From: Caccovicinus sp964425595
GTDB taxonomy: Bacteria; Bacillota; Clostridia; Lachnospirales; Lachnospiraceae
DNA length: 42,467 nucleotides
Reading direction: 5' to 3'
Assembly (NCBI GenBank): GCA_964425595.1
Contig: CAYRMW010000016.1
Coordinates: 1 to 42,467 of the forward strand
Positions 1 through 7,763 of the stretch are shown piece after piece. Position numbers and translations under genes: made by a program. Below the pieces are notes generated by a model. It was given only the letters and a program-made list of their open reading frames with translations, was not told the DNA's origin and ran no database searches. The stretch's first letter is position 1, and each line of letters opens with the position of its first letter.

Positions 1-17
1 ATAACAGGACGCAGTAG

Positions 18-164
18 ATTTTTCCAGTGGGGATAATTCTGCGGAAACTCAAGAAGTATTCTGATATTGACTTTACATCAAATACCATTTATATTGATAG
101 ACAGCCAGGCCTCAGTATCAGGAATGCGTCAGAGAACAACGTTTCCGTCCTGAAACATCCCTGA
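18..164 (+). other. Possible gene remnant or chance open frame at left edge
   Basis: After an in-frame TAG at 15-17 a frame stays open until TGA at 162-164. It encodes about 48 residues with a believable composition (KLKKYSDIDFTSN, then IYIDRQPGLSIRNA). There is no good start codon with a ribosome binding site, and a promoter-like sequence for the next operon lies inside it. It could be the tail of a decayed gene or chance. I do not recognise the protein. Confidence 0.15.
67..95 (+). promoter_or_regulatory. Probable sigma-A promoter of the radical-SAM/RNase G operon
   Basis: TTGACT (67-72), a 17-base spacer and TATATT (90-95) match the vegetative promoter consensus. Transcription would start near 102, leaving a leader of about 120 bases before the first gene. 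No strong structured element is visible in the leader. The call rests on sequence match and position only. Confidence 0.45.
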
Positions 165-222
165 AAAGGCCAAAAAAAGAATAAAGATTGTATGAATTAC
201 ACAGCAAAAGGTGTTCAAAATC

Positions 223-2091
223 ATGAAAAAATTAGCTTTAAGTGATGAAATTCTGCTGAGTATCCAGCAGCCTGCCCGCTATATCGGCGGGGAGATCAAT
301 GAAGTCATCAAGGATCCGGAATCCGTGGATATCCGTTTCGCGATGTGCTTCCCGGACGTCTACGATATCGGCATGTCCCATCTGGGAATCCAGATCCTTT
401 ATGATCTGTTCAACCGGCGGGATGATGTCTATTGTGAGCGGGTGTATTCGCCGTGGACGGATCTGGACAGGATCATGCGCGAGCAGGATATCCCTCTTTT
501 TGCGCTGGAATCCCAGGATCCGATCCGGGAGTTTGATTTTCTTGGCATTACGCTGCAGTATGAGATGTGCTACACCAACGTATTGCAGGTCCTTGACCTG
601 TCGCGGATCCCTCTTCATGCGGCAGACCGCGGGGAGGAATGTCCCATCGTGATCGGCGGCGGACCCTGTGCCTATAATCCGGAACCTCTGGCGGATTTTT
701 TTGATCTATTTTATATTGGCGAAGGGGAAACCGTTTATTACGAGCTTTTTGATCGATATAAGGAAAATAAGCGCGCCGGCGGTTCACGGAAGGATTTTCT
801 TGAGCTGGCGGCGGGAGTTCCGGGCATTTATGTGCCTTCTTTTTATGAAATAGAATATCTGCCTGACGGCACGATCAAAAGCTTCCGCCCCATCAATCCT
901 CATGCAAAGGAAACCATCACCAAGGAGCTGGTCATGGATATGGATTCCGTTCCCTATCTGGAAAAGCCGTTGGTGCCTTATATTAAGGTCACCCAGGACC
1001 GGATCGTCCTGGAGATCATGCGCGGCTGCATCCGCGGCTGCCGGTTCTGCCAGGCAGGCAACGTATACCGGCCTCTTCGAGAGCGCGGACTGGACTACCT
1101 GAAGCAGCACGCCGTCCAGATGTTAAGATCGACCGGCCACGAAGAGATTTCGCTAAGTTCTCTGAGTTCCAGCGATTATACCCGCCTGGAAGAGCTGATC
1201 CATTTCCTGATCGACGAATTTAAGGGAAAGGGCGTAAATATTTCTCTTCCCTCCCTGCGGATCGATGCCTTTTCTCTGGATGTTATGAGCCGGGTACAGG
1301 ATGTCAAAAAGAGCAGTCTGACGTTTGCGCCGGAAGCCGGTTCGCAGCGGCTGCGGGATGTGATCAACAAAGGGCTTACCGAGGAGGATATCTTAAGAGG
1401 CGCGGCTCAGGCCTTCCACGGCGGATGGAACCGGGTGAAGCTGTATTTTATGCTTGGCCTGCCAACGGAAACCGAAGAAGATATGGAGAGCATCGCCCTG
1501 TTGTCGGAAAAAGTGGCGGAAGTCTATTACGATGAGATCCCGAAAGAACAGCGTCGGGGAAAGGTACAGGTCGTGGCCAGTTCGTCCTTCTTCGTGCCGA
1601 AACCGTTTACACCGTTCCAGTGGGCCAGGATGTGTACGAAAGATGAGTTTATTGAACGGGCCAATATCGTCCGCCGGAAGTTCCGGGAGATGTTAAACTA
1701 TAAAAGCCTGAAATACAACTGGCATGAGGCCGAGCTGACCGTTCTGGAGGGTGTGCTTGCCCGGGGTGACAGGAGAGTAGGCGCGGTGATCGAGACGGCA
1801 TACCGCGGCGGCGCGCTTTTCGATTCCTGGTCCGAATACTTCCGAAACGAGATCTGGATGGACGCTTTCGCGCAGTGCGGCATCTCGATCGACTTTTACA
1901 CGACCCGCGAGCGCAGTCTGGATGAGGTGTTCCCCTGGGACTTCATCGATGCCGGTGTGTCCAAAGCGTTTTTAAAGCGGGAATGGCTGCGGGCCATGAA
2001 GGGGGCAGTGACGCCGAACTGCCGTCAGCAATGTTCCGGCTGCGGCGCGCTGCATTTCGGAGGAGGTGTCTGCTATGAAGGTAAGAATTAA
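223..2091 (+). CDS. TIGR03960 family B12-binding-like radical SAM protein
   Basis: About 622 residues. The N-terminal half resembles a cobalamin-binding domain, with IGGGPCAYNPEP and YIGEGE motifs. The radical SAM core follows, with the 4Fe-4S motif Cys269-x3-Cys273-x2-Cys276 (MRGCIRGCRFCQAG). The C-terminus is cysteine-rich (CRQQCSGCGALHFGGGVC), as is usual for this family. The exact reaction is unknown; the genes commonly sit beside a TIGR03936 protein, RNase G and ribosomal genes, suggesting an RNA- or ribosome-related modification (inference). ATG 223 is preferred over GTG 211 because AAAGGTG at 207-213 is correctly spaced for it. The end overlaps the next gene by 17 bases, indicating translational coupling. 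Confidence 0.9.
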   Translation: MKKLALSDEILLSIQQPARYIGGEINEVIKDPESVDIRFAMCFPDVYDIGMSHLGIQILYDLFNRRDDVYCERVYSPWTDLDRIMREQDIPLFALESQDPIREFDFLGITLQYEMCYTNVLQVLDLSRIPLHAADRGEECPIVIGGGPCAYNPEPLADFFDLFYIGEGETVYYELFDRYKENKRAGGSRKDFLELAAGVPGIYVPSFYEIEYLPDGTIKSFRPINPHAKETITKELVMDMDSVPYLEKPLVPYIKVTQDRIVLEIMRGCIRGCRFCQAGNVYRPLRERGLDYLKQHAVQMLRSTGHEEISLSSLSSSDYTRLEELIHFLIDEFKGKGVNISLPSLRIDAFSLDVMSRVQDVKKSSLTFAPEAGSQRLRDVINKGLTEEDILRGAAQAFHGGWNRVKLYFMLGLPTETEEDMESIALLSEKVAEVYYDEIPKEQRRGKVQVVASSSFFVPKPFTPFQWARMCTKDEFIERANIVRRKFREMLNYKSLKYNWHEAELTVLEGVLARGDRRVGAVIETAYRGGALFDSWSEYFRNEIWMDAFAQCGISIDFYTTRERSLDEVFPWDFIDAGVSKAFLKREWLRAMKGAVTPNCRQQCSGCGALHFGGGVCYEGKN

Positions 2092-2785
2092 ATTTTCCAA
2101 GCAAGGCCCCATGAAGTTTATCGGCCATCTGGATATCATGCGGTATTTCCAGAAAGCCATGCGCCGGGCAAATGTGGCGATCTGCTACAGCGGCGGATTC
2201 AGCCCCCATCAGATCATGTCCTTCGCGGCCCCTCTTGGCGTAGGTATTACCAGCAGCGGCGAATATATGGACATCGAGACGGAAGACACGGAAGAGCTTT
2301 TCACCTTACATGACCGCCTGAACGCGGTCATGGCCGAGGGGATCCGCATCGAACGCGTCCTGCGTCTTCAAGATTCGGCGGCCAATGCCATGTCTGTTGT
2401 GGCTGCCGCTGACTATACCCTGACATTCAGGGATGGCTACGCGCCGGAATCGCCTGAGCAGTGGATGAAGGCCGTGGAGACGTTTTTTGGGCAGGAGCAT
2501 ATCCTGATCACTAAAAAGACCAAGAAAGGGCAGAAGGAGCTGGATCTGAAGCCGCTGGTCTATGCGATCCGCGCGGAGGGAGAGAGCCTGTTTCTTAAGC
2601 TCTCCACCGGAAGCAGTGAGAATATTAAACCGGAACTTATCCTGGACGCGTATTACGCGCATCTCGGGCAGGAGCGTCCGCCGTTTGCTTTCCAGGTGCA
2701 CAGGGAAGAGGTCTACGGACGGGCGCCGGAGGGAGCCGCCGTGCCTTTTCTTACGCTTGAGGAGTTAGGAGAGAGCATTGAATAA
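2075..2785 (+). CDS. TIGR03936 family radical SAM-associated protein (DUF2344)
   Basis: About 236 residues. The family signature is near the N-terminus: FSKQGPMKFIGHLDIMRYFQ followed by GGFSPHQIMSFAAPLGVG. It has no radical SAM cysteine motif; in some bacteria this domain is fused to the TIGR03960 radical SAM protein, so it is probably the enzyme's partner or substrate-recognition subunit. ATG 2075 is chosen because GGAGGAGG ends about 8 bases upstream; it lies inside the end of the previous gene. The last codons overlap the RNase G start, so all three genes should be co-translated. The substrate is unknown. Confidence 0.88.
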   Translation: MKVRIKFSKQGPMKFIGHLDIMRYFQKAMRRANVAICYSGGFSPHQIMSFAAPLGVGITSSGEYMDIETEDTEELFTLHDRLNAVMAEGIRIERVLRLQDSAANAMSVVAAADYTLTFRDGYAPESPEQWMKAVETFFGQEHILITKKTKKGQKELDLKPLVYAIRAEGESLFLKLSTGSSENIKPELILDAYYAHLGQERPPFAFQVHREEVYGRAPEGAAVPFLTLEELGESIE

Positions 2786-3974
2786 ACTGATCATTACCCG
2801 GAAAGACCAGACCGTATGCACCGCGCTGACCGAGGGGGAGAAGATCCTGCAGATTGGTCTTGAACCGCTTCAGGAGCAGACGGCTCTGAACAGCATTTAC
2901 ATTGGAAAAGTCCAGAATGTCAAAAAAAATATTTATTCCGCCTTTATCGACATCGGCGGTGGAATCACCGGATACTACAGCCTGTCGGATAATCCCTGGC
3001 ATCTTCATGCGGACGGGACCCGCCGAAAGGAACTCAGGCAGGGCGATGAGATCCTGGTCCAGGTATCACGGGACGCGGTGAAAACAAAGGCGCCGGTGCT
3101 GACCGGCCGCCTTTCTTTTACCGGAAAGCTGGCTGTGCTTACCGCAGGGAAAAGCGGGATCGGCTTTTCTGCAAAAATTACGGACAGCGCGTTCAAGACC
3201 CGTATTCGTGAGCGGCTGAGCGGGGAAGAGATCGATGGCTTCAGCCTGATCATCCGCACCAATGCTAAGGACGCCGGCGAAGAGGCCCTGATCGCAGAGA
3301 TCCGCAGCCTGAAGGAAGAGTATGAAAAGGTCATCCGAATCGCGCCTTTCCGTCCTTGCCGCAGTCTTCTTTACCAGGGGCCGGCCGCTTTTCTGGCAGG
3401 GATCCGGGACAGCTACTCCTCCCAGTTGGATGAGATCGTTACGGATGTACCGGAGCTCTACGAACAGATCGCCGCTTATCTTGAACGGGAACAGCCGGAC
3501 GATCGGAAAAAGCTTCGTCTTTATGAAGATCCTCTTCTTTCTCTCGCCAGCCTTTACCGCCTGGACCGCAGCCTGGAGGAAGCGGTATCTCGCAAGGTGT
3601 GGCTGAGATCGGGAGGCTATCTGGTCATTGAGCCGACGGAGGCGATGGTGGTGATCGATGTAAACACCGGAAAATATGCGGAAAAGAAAACGCTGCGGGA
3701 GACGCTTCTGAAGATCAATCTGGAGGCCGCAGAGGAGATCGGGAGACAGCTGCGGCTGAGAAATCTTTCCGGCATCATCCTGGTCGACTTTATTGATATG
3801 AAAGAGGAAGAGGACCGAAAATATCTCCTTGCGCACCTGGAAGAGGTAGTGAAGAACGATCCCGTGAAGACGATCGTCGTAGAAATGACGAAACTGAATC
3901 TGGTCGAGATGACCCGCAAAAAGATTCACAGGCCCCTTTACGAACAGCTGGCCGCGTTGCGCGGACAGAGCTGA
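2778..3974 (+). CDS. rng: Rne/Rng family ribonuclease (RNase G/E type), short form
   Basis: About 398 residues. An N-terminal S1-like RNA-binding segment (NSIYIGKVQNVKK, AFIDIGGGITGYYS) is followed by the RNase E/G catalytic domain. The expected metal-binding aspartates are present: Asp294 in VVIDVNTGK and Asp337 in ILVDFIDM. The family signature NLVEMTRKK lies almost at the C-terminus. The protein ends about 15 residues later, so the CPxC zinc-link and small domain of E. coli RNase E/G are absent. The start is TTG 2778 overlapping the upstream stop (ATTGAATAA), with an AGGAG site about 8 bases upstream. Expected role: single-strand endonuclease in rRNA maturation or mRNA decay. Confidence 0.9.
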   Translation: MNKLIITRKDQTVCTALTEGEKILQIGLEPLQEQTALNSIYIGKVQNVKKNIYSAFIDIGGGITGYYSLSDNPWHLHADGTRRKELRQGDEILVQVSRDAVKTKAPVLTGRLSFTGKLAVLTAGKSGIGFSAKITDSAFKTRIRERLSGEEIDGFSLIIRTNAKDAGEEALIAEIRSLKEEYEKVIRIAPFRPCRSLLYQGPAAFLAGIRDSYSSQLDEIVTDVPELYEQIAAYLEREQPDDRKKLRLYEDPLLSLASLYRLDRSLEEAVSRKVWLRSGGYLVIEPTEAMVVIDVNTGKYAEKKTLRETLLKINLEAAEEIGRQLRLRNLSGIILVDFIDMKEEEDRKYLLAHLEEVVKNDPVKTIVVEMTKLNLVEMTRKKIHRPLYEQLAALRGQS

Positions 3975-3975
3975 G

Positions 3976-4016
3976 ACAGGTTCAGCCCCGCAGCTTTATA
4001 TGGCCGCGGGGCCTGT
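3976..4016 (+). terminator. Hairpin terminator between convergent rng and glmS
   Basis: GCCCCGC (3985-3991) pairs with GCGGGGC (4006-4012) around a 14-base loop, followed by a GT-rich tract (TGTGTTGTGTGTTATT). Position between two convergent genes fits a shared terminator, although the U-tract is imperfect on both strands. Confidence 0.55.
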
Positions 4017-4024
4017 GTTGTGTG

Positions 4025-5845
4025 TTATTCCACGGTGACGGATTTGGCCAGGTTCCTCGGCTGATCGACGTCCAGATTTTTGCCCACGGAAGCGTAGTAA
4101 GCGATCAGCTGCAGGGCGACCGCAATCGGAAATACCGTGAAACGGTCGCGGACAAGCGGAATGGTGATCTGCAGATCCGCCAGGCTTTGATCGACGGCAG
4201 CCCCTTCTTTGGTCAGAACGATGACAAAAGCACCCCTTGCCTTTACCTCACGTACATTCGACATGGTTTTGGAGAAGATCCTGTCCTGCGTGGCGATCGC
4301 GATCACCGGCACATCCGGCGCGATCAGCGCGATCGTTCCGTGCTTGAGTTCACCGGCTGCGTAGGCCTCTGCGTGAATATAGGAGATTTCCTTTAATTTC
4401 AGAGCCCCTTCCAGGGAAAAGGCGTAATCCAGCCCGCGCCCGATGAAAAAAGCGTCCGGACTCCGGAGAAGATGCGTCACGACGTCCCGCATCTCTTCTT
4501 TTTTCTGGAGCATGGATTCCATAGCCGGGATTACGTCCAGAAACTCCGCGAAAAACTCAGCTGCTTCCGTTTCCGTGTAAACGCCGCGCACCAGCGCCAT
4601 GCGGCAGGTGATCAGATAGAGCGCCGCCAGCTGGACTGTATAGGCCTTTGTGCTGGCCACCGCGATCTCCGGACCGGCATGGGTATAAAGGACGTACTGG
4701 CTTTCTCTTGCGATCGTAGAGCCCTTCACATTTACAATGGCCAGGGTCTTTGCTCCCAGATCTTCAGCCAGATCCATGGCGGCCAGGGTGTCGATCGTCT
4801 CACCGGACTGCGAGATCACAATGGCCAGGGTCCGCTCATCCACCAATGGCTGCTGATAGCGGAATTCCGACGCGATGGTGACCGTTACGGGAATCCGCAG
4901 CAGCGGTTCCATGATGGACTTTGCCACCATCCCGGCGTGCATGGCCGTGCCGCAGGCGATCACGTGGATCTGCCCGCACTCCGCAAACAGCGAATCCGGG
5001 ATCCCATCGTCCGAAAGATCCGGCAGGCCCTTATTCACCCGCGGCAGTATCGTATTTTTCATCGCATCAGGCTGCTCGTGGATCTCCTTAAGCATGAAGT
5101 GAGGAAAACCGTTTTTCATCGCCGCGTCCATGTTCCAGTTGACCCGCATGATCTCCGGCTGAAGCCTGGCAAAAGTTTCCCGGTCGTATGCCTGTACCTT
5201 GTACGGCGTCAGGCGGACAATGGCGTTCTCCGGCACGACAAAATATTCCTGCGTGTAGGGGATCAGCGCCGTAAGATCAGAAGCCACAAGCGCGCCGGAA
5301 TGGGTGTGGGCCGCGACCAGGGGGCTGATTTTGCGCGCGGCATAGATCTCACCCGGGCGGTCCGCGAACATGATGCAGAAGCCATAGGTCCCTTCCAGCC
5401 GGTCAGTCATCCGGCGTATCGCCTCCAGCGGGTCTCCGGTATAGAAAGAATCCAGGATCCACGCGGCCACTTCGCTGTCCGTTTGCGAACGCAGACATTC
5501 ATGAAGATGGAAGTCTTCCTCCAGCTGATGATAATTTTCTATGATCCCATTATGGATCAGCGTGATTCTTCCCGCCTGGTGCGGGTGCGCGTTTTCTTCG
5601 GAAACACCTCCATGCGTCGCCCATCGCGTGTGGCCGATCCCGCAATGGGAATCCGCGTCACATTCGCTGCACGCATGTTTTAAGGCGGCAACTTTGCCCA
5701 CCTGTTTGATCAGACGGACTTTTGAGTCAGTGTCAAAAAAGGCGATTCCCGCGCTGTCATAACCACGGTACTCCAGTCCGGCCAGCCCTTCCAGCAAAAT
5801 CCGTTTTGCCTCCAGCGGACCGGTGTATCCAATGATTCCACACAT
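4025..5845 (-). CDS. glmS: Glutamine-fructose-6-phosphate aminotransferase (isomerizing)
   Basis: 606 residues, the normal family length. Makes glucosamine-6-phosphate from fructose-6-phosphate and glutamine, the first committed step to UDP-GlcNAc and peptidoglycan. The N-terminal Cys2 nucleophile is in MCGIIGYTG; the glutaminase domain covers about residues 1-220 (IGHTRWATHG). Two SIS sugar-isomerase domains follow, with VISQSGETIDT in the first and SLEGALKLKE / EAYAAGELKHG in the second. The C-terminus LAKSVTVE is the conserved GlmS tail. It is monocistronic, flanked by divergent and convergent neighbours. A well-placed promoter lies only about 35 bases upstream, so a glmS ribozyme leader cannot fit. 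Confidence 0.97.
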   Translation of the reverse strand: MCGIIGYTGPLEAKRILLEGLAGLEYRGYDSAGIAFFDTDSKVRLIKQVGKVAALKHACSECDADSHCGIGHTRWATHGGVSEENAHPHQAGRITLIHNGIIENYHQLEEDFHLHECLRSQTDSEVAAWILDSFYTGDPLEAIRRMTDRLEGTYGFCIMFADRPGEIYAARKISPLVAAHTHSGALVASDLTALIPYTQEYFVVPENAIVRLTPYKVQAYDRETFARLQPEIMRVNWNMDAAMKNGFPHFMLKEIHEQPDAMKNTILPRVNKGLPDLSDDGIPDSLFAECGQIHVIACGTAMHAGMVAKSIMEPLLRIPVTVTIASEFRYQQPLVDERTLAIVISQSGETIDTLAAMDLAEDLGAKTLAIVNVKGSTIARESQYVLYTHAGPEIAVASTKAYTVQLAALYLITCRMALVRGVYTETEAAEFFAEFLDVIPAMESMLQKKEEMRDVVTHLLRSPDAFFIGRGLDYAFSLEGALKLKEISYIHAEAYAAGELKHGTIALIAPDVPVIAIATQDRIFSKTMSNVREVKARGAFVIVLTKEGAAVDQSLADLQITIPLVRDRFTVFPIAVALQLIAYYASVGKNLDVDQPRNLAKSVTVE

Positions 5846-5880
5846 ACAGTGTTCCCCCTCACTAAAAACAGATTGAGCAC

Positions 5881-5910
5881 ATTATAGCGCGCAAAACTGC
5901 GCGGCGTCAA
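5881..5910 (-). promoter_or_regulatory. glmS promoter with palindrome in the spacer
   Basis: On the minus strand TTGACG (5910-5905), an 18-base spacer and TATAAT (5886-5881) form a strong sigma-A promoter with a start near 5874, giving a leader of under 30 bases. The spacer contains the inverted repeat CGCGC-AAAACT-GCGCG (5888-5903), which could be an operator; no known regulator is recognised. Confidence 0.7.
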
Positions 5911-5972
5911 CTTTCTTAACAAACAATTAAGTTTTTTTAACTATAATGTCACTATTCTTTAAAAATAAATTA

Positions 5973-5981
5973 TGCTATACT
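5973..5981 (+). promoter_or_regulatory. Candidate extended -10 promoter for the NlpC/P60 gene
   Basis: TGCTATACT is an extended -10 element (TGnTATACT); the -35 position (TATTCT, 5953-5958) matches poorly. It lies in an AT-rich divergent intergenic region about 28 bases before the coding region. A TATAAT at 5942-5947 on the same strand has no acceptable -35. Confidence 0.4.
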
Positions 5982-6008
5982 TAATCGAAAAAGATAAAAA
6001 AGAATGTG

Positions 6009-7742
6009 ATGTATTTGATAACGAATGAAAAAAGAAAACAGCTGGTTCATGCTGCGACGATCCTCATTTTTGCCGGTTCGGGTATTTGTTTAGCCGAGGC
6101 CGGCCGCTTTTATGAGACTGCCCATAAACCGGGGACGGCCATGGCTGCGGTCATGCCCAAAGCCAGGACGACGGCATCCCCCTCGCAGGCAGAGCGGCAG
6201 ACAAAAGAGAGTACTACGCCGTATGAACCCTCGCCGGATAAACTGAATCTGGCTTATTATTACCCCGAAGGCAGCGATACCAGCGATATCATACACAGCT
6301 ATGCCGGTCAGGTGTTCCAGGAGCTGACGATCATGGACACGGAATGGCTGGCCAACCTCTATGAACTGGCGGACGTGAAGCCATTAGAGATGGCGGCGGA
6401 CCTGGGGCTGGATGCATCCGCTGTCCGGGGAAGCTATAACGAAAAGGTAGAAGGACAGGATCCCGACGACCCGGACACCTGGGTTTTGAAAAACTGGAAG
6501 AAGATCAATGTTTCCTTTATCGACGGCGACGGAAAACGGACGACCGGATACTCCAATGTAAAGGATATCCTGGCAATGGCCAGCGTTTATACCTATTATA
6601 CCGATATGCTGGACAGTGAACTCTTTTCCGAGTATGCCCGGCAGTTATGGGAAAATTCACACAGCTATACCCTGAGTGTCAGCGACGTTTACTATTGCAG
6701 CGGCTGCCTGGATAAAACCGATGAGGAGATCGCGCTGGAAGAAGAGGCGCTGGAATCGGCCGCTATCTCCATGCTTTCGCCGGAAGAAGAGATCCTTTCG
6801 CCGGAAGATGATGCGGCGTCTGGCCAGCGCGGTCTGGCGCTCGCCACCGCGTCCGAAGCGCGGCCTTCCTCCGGCACGGAAGAGGCTCCGCTGGTCATCC
6901 GTCTGGATTCAAACAGCGAAACGGTGCCTGCTGCCCCCAAGACGGCAACCAAAAGTCAGGCGACGGCGTCCCCGTCGCAGGCTTCTTCTTCGTCATCGGA
7001 TCCGTCCGATGAAAGCCAGGACAACTGTCCCGGCCATGTGGATCTGAATATTCGGGTACAGATACTTGGCCTTTCCGATACCAGCGGATTGTACCAGGCA
7101 GATACCGTAGGAACGGATCCGGACAATCTCACCGAAACATGGGAGGGGTGGACGGAAACCAACAAGGCCTGCGTGGATGCCATAAGCAGCCAGGACTGGT
7201 TTGCGGATTACGGGCTCAGCGTCTCTTCCCTGTCCTTAAGTGAGCCGCTGACCGAAGAGGAAATCCAGTCTTATATGGACAGCCTGCCGGACGATCTGTC
7301 CCAGGTCCGCCGGGACATCATTTATTTTGCTTTGAATTCCGTCGGAAAAGTACCGTATTACTGGGGCGGAAAAGCGTCCTATCCGGGCTATGAGGGCAAT
7401 AATTTCGGCGCACTGGTTTCATCCGATGAACAGGGACGGATCCTGAAGGGATTAGATTGTTCCGGCTGGATCGCCTGGGTCTACTGGTCCGTTACGGGAG
7501 AACGGCTGGCGGGAGAGAGCACCAGCAGCCTGATCTTATGCGGCGAAGGGATCAGCCGGAGCGAACTGCAGCCGGGAGATATTGTCGTCCGCACAGGCAC
7601 CAGCGCCCATGTGGTCATGTTCCTTGGATGGTCCGCCGATGGACAGATGAATGTGATTCATGAATCCAGCGCCTCCGTGAACAATGTAACCATTAAAACG
7701 ATGGAGGCTGCATGGCCCTATTATCGTAAGCTGGTGGAATAA
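6009..7742 (+). CDS. Secreted NlpC/P60 (C40) cell-wall endopeptidase
   Basis: About 577 residues. A hydrophobic N-terminal segment (ATILIFAGSGICLAEA) is a signal peptide or anchor. Residues about 245-335 are a low-complexity Ala/Ser/Thr/Glu linker; the motif TASPSQA occurs in it and again near the N-terminus. The C-terminal NlpC/P60 domain has catalytic Cys484 (LDCSGW), His534 (SAHVVMF) and probable third residue His551 (VIHESS), predicting cleavage of peptidoglycan stem peptides. A Cys230-x2-Cys233 pair and a Cys340-x2-His343 pair flank the linker. GTG 6006 and ATG 6009 are adjacent candidate starts, both with weak ribosome binding sites. An LCP wall-assembly gene follows about 20 bases downstream. 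Confidence 0.88.
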   Translation: MYLITNEKRKQLVHAATILIFAGSGICLAEAGRFYETAHKPGTAMAAVMPKARTTASPSQAERQTKESTTPYEPSPDKLNLAYYYPEGSDTSDIIHSYAGQVFQELTIMDTEWLANLYELADVKPLEMAADLGLDASAVRGSYNEKVEGQDPDDPDTWVLKNWKKINVSFIDGDGKRTTGYSNVKDILAMASVYTYYTDMLDSELFSEYARQLWENSHSYTLSVSDVYYCSGCLDKTDEEIALEEEALESAAISMLSPEEEILSPEDDAASGQRGLALATASEARPSSGTEEAPLVIRLDSNSETVPAAPKTATKSQATASPSQASSSSSDPSDESQDNCPGHVDLNIRVQILGLSDTSGLYQADTVGTDPDNLTETWEGWTETNKACVDAISSQDWFADYGLSVSSLSLSEPLTEEEIQSYMDSLPDDLSQVRRDIIYFALNSVGKVPYYWGGKASYPGYEGNNFGALVSSDEQGRILKGLDCSGWIAWVYWSVTGERLAGESTSSLILCGEGISRSELQPGDIVVRTGTSAHVVMFLGWSADGQMNVIHESSASVNNVTIKTMEAAWPYYRKLVE

Positions 7743-7763
7743 ATCAAGTCAATGGAGATCGTT

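Noticed and set aside
5846..6005. glmS ribozyme upstream of glmS
   Set aside because: The promoter sits within about 65 bases of the start codon and no ribozyme-like core is visible.
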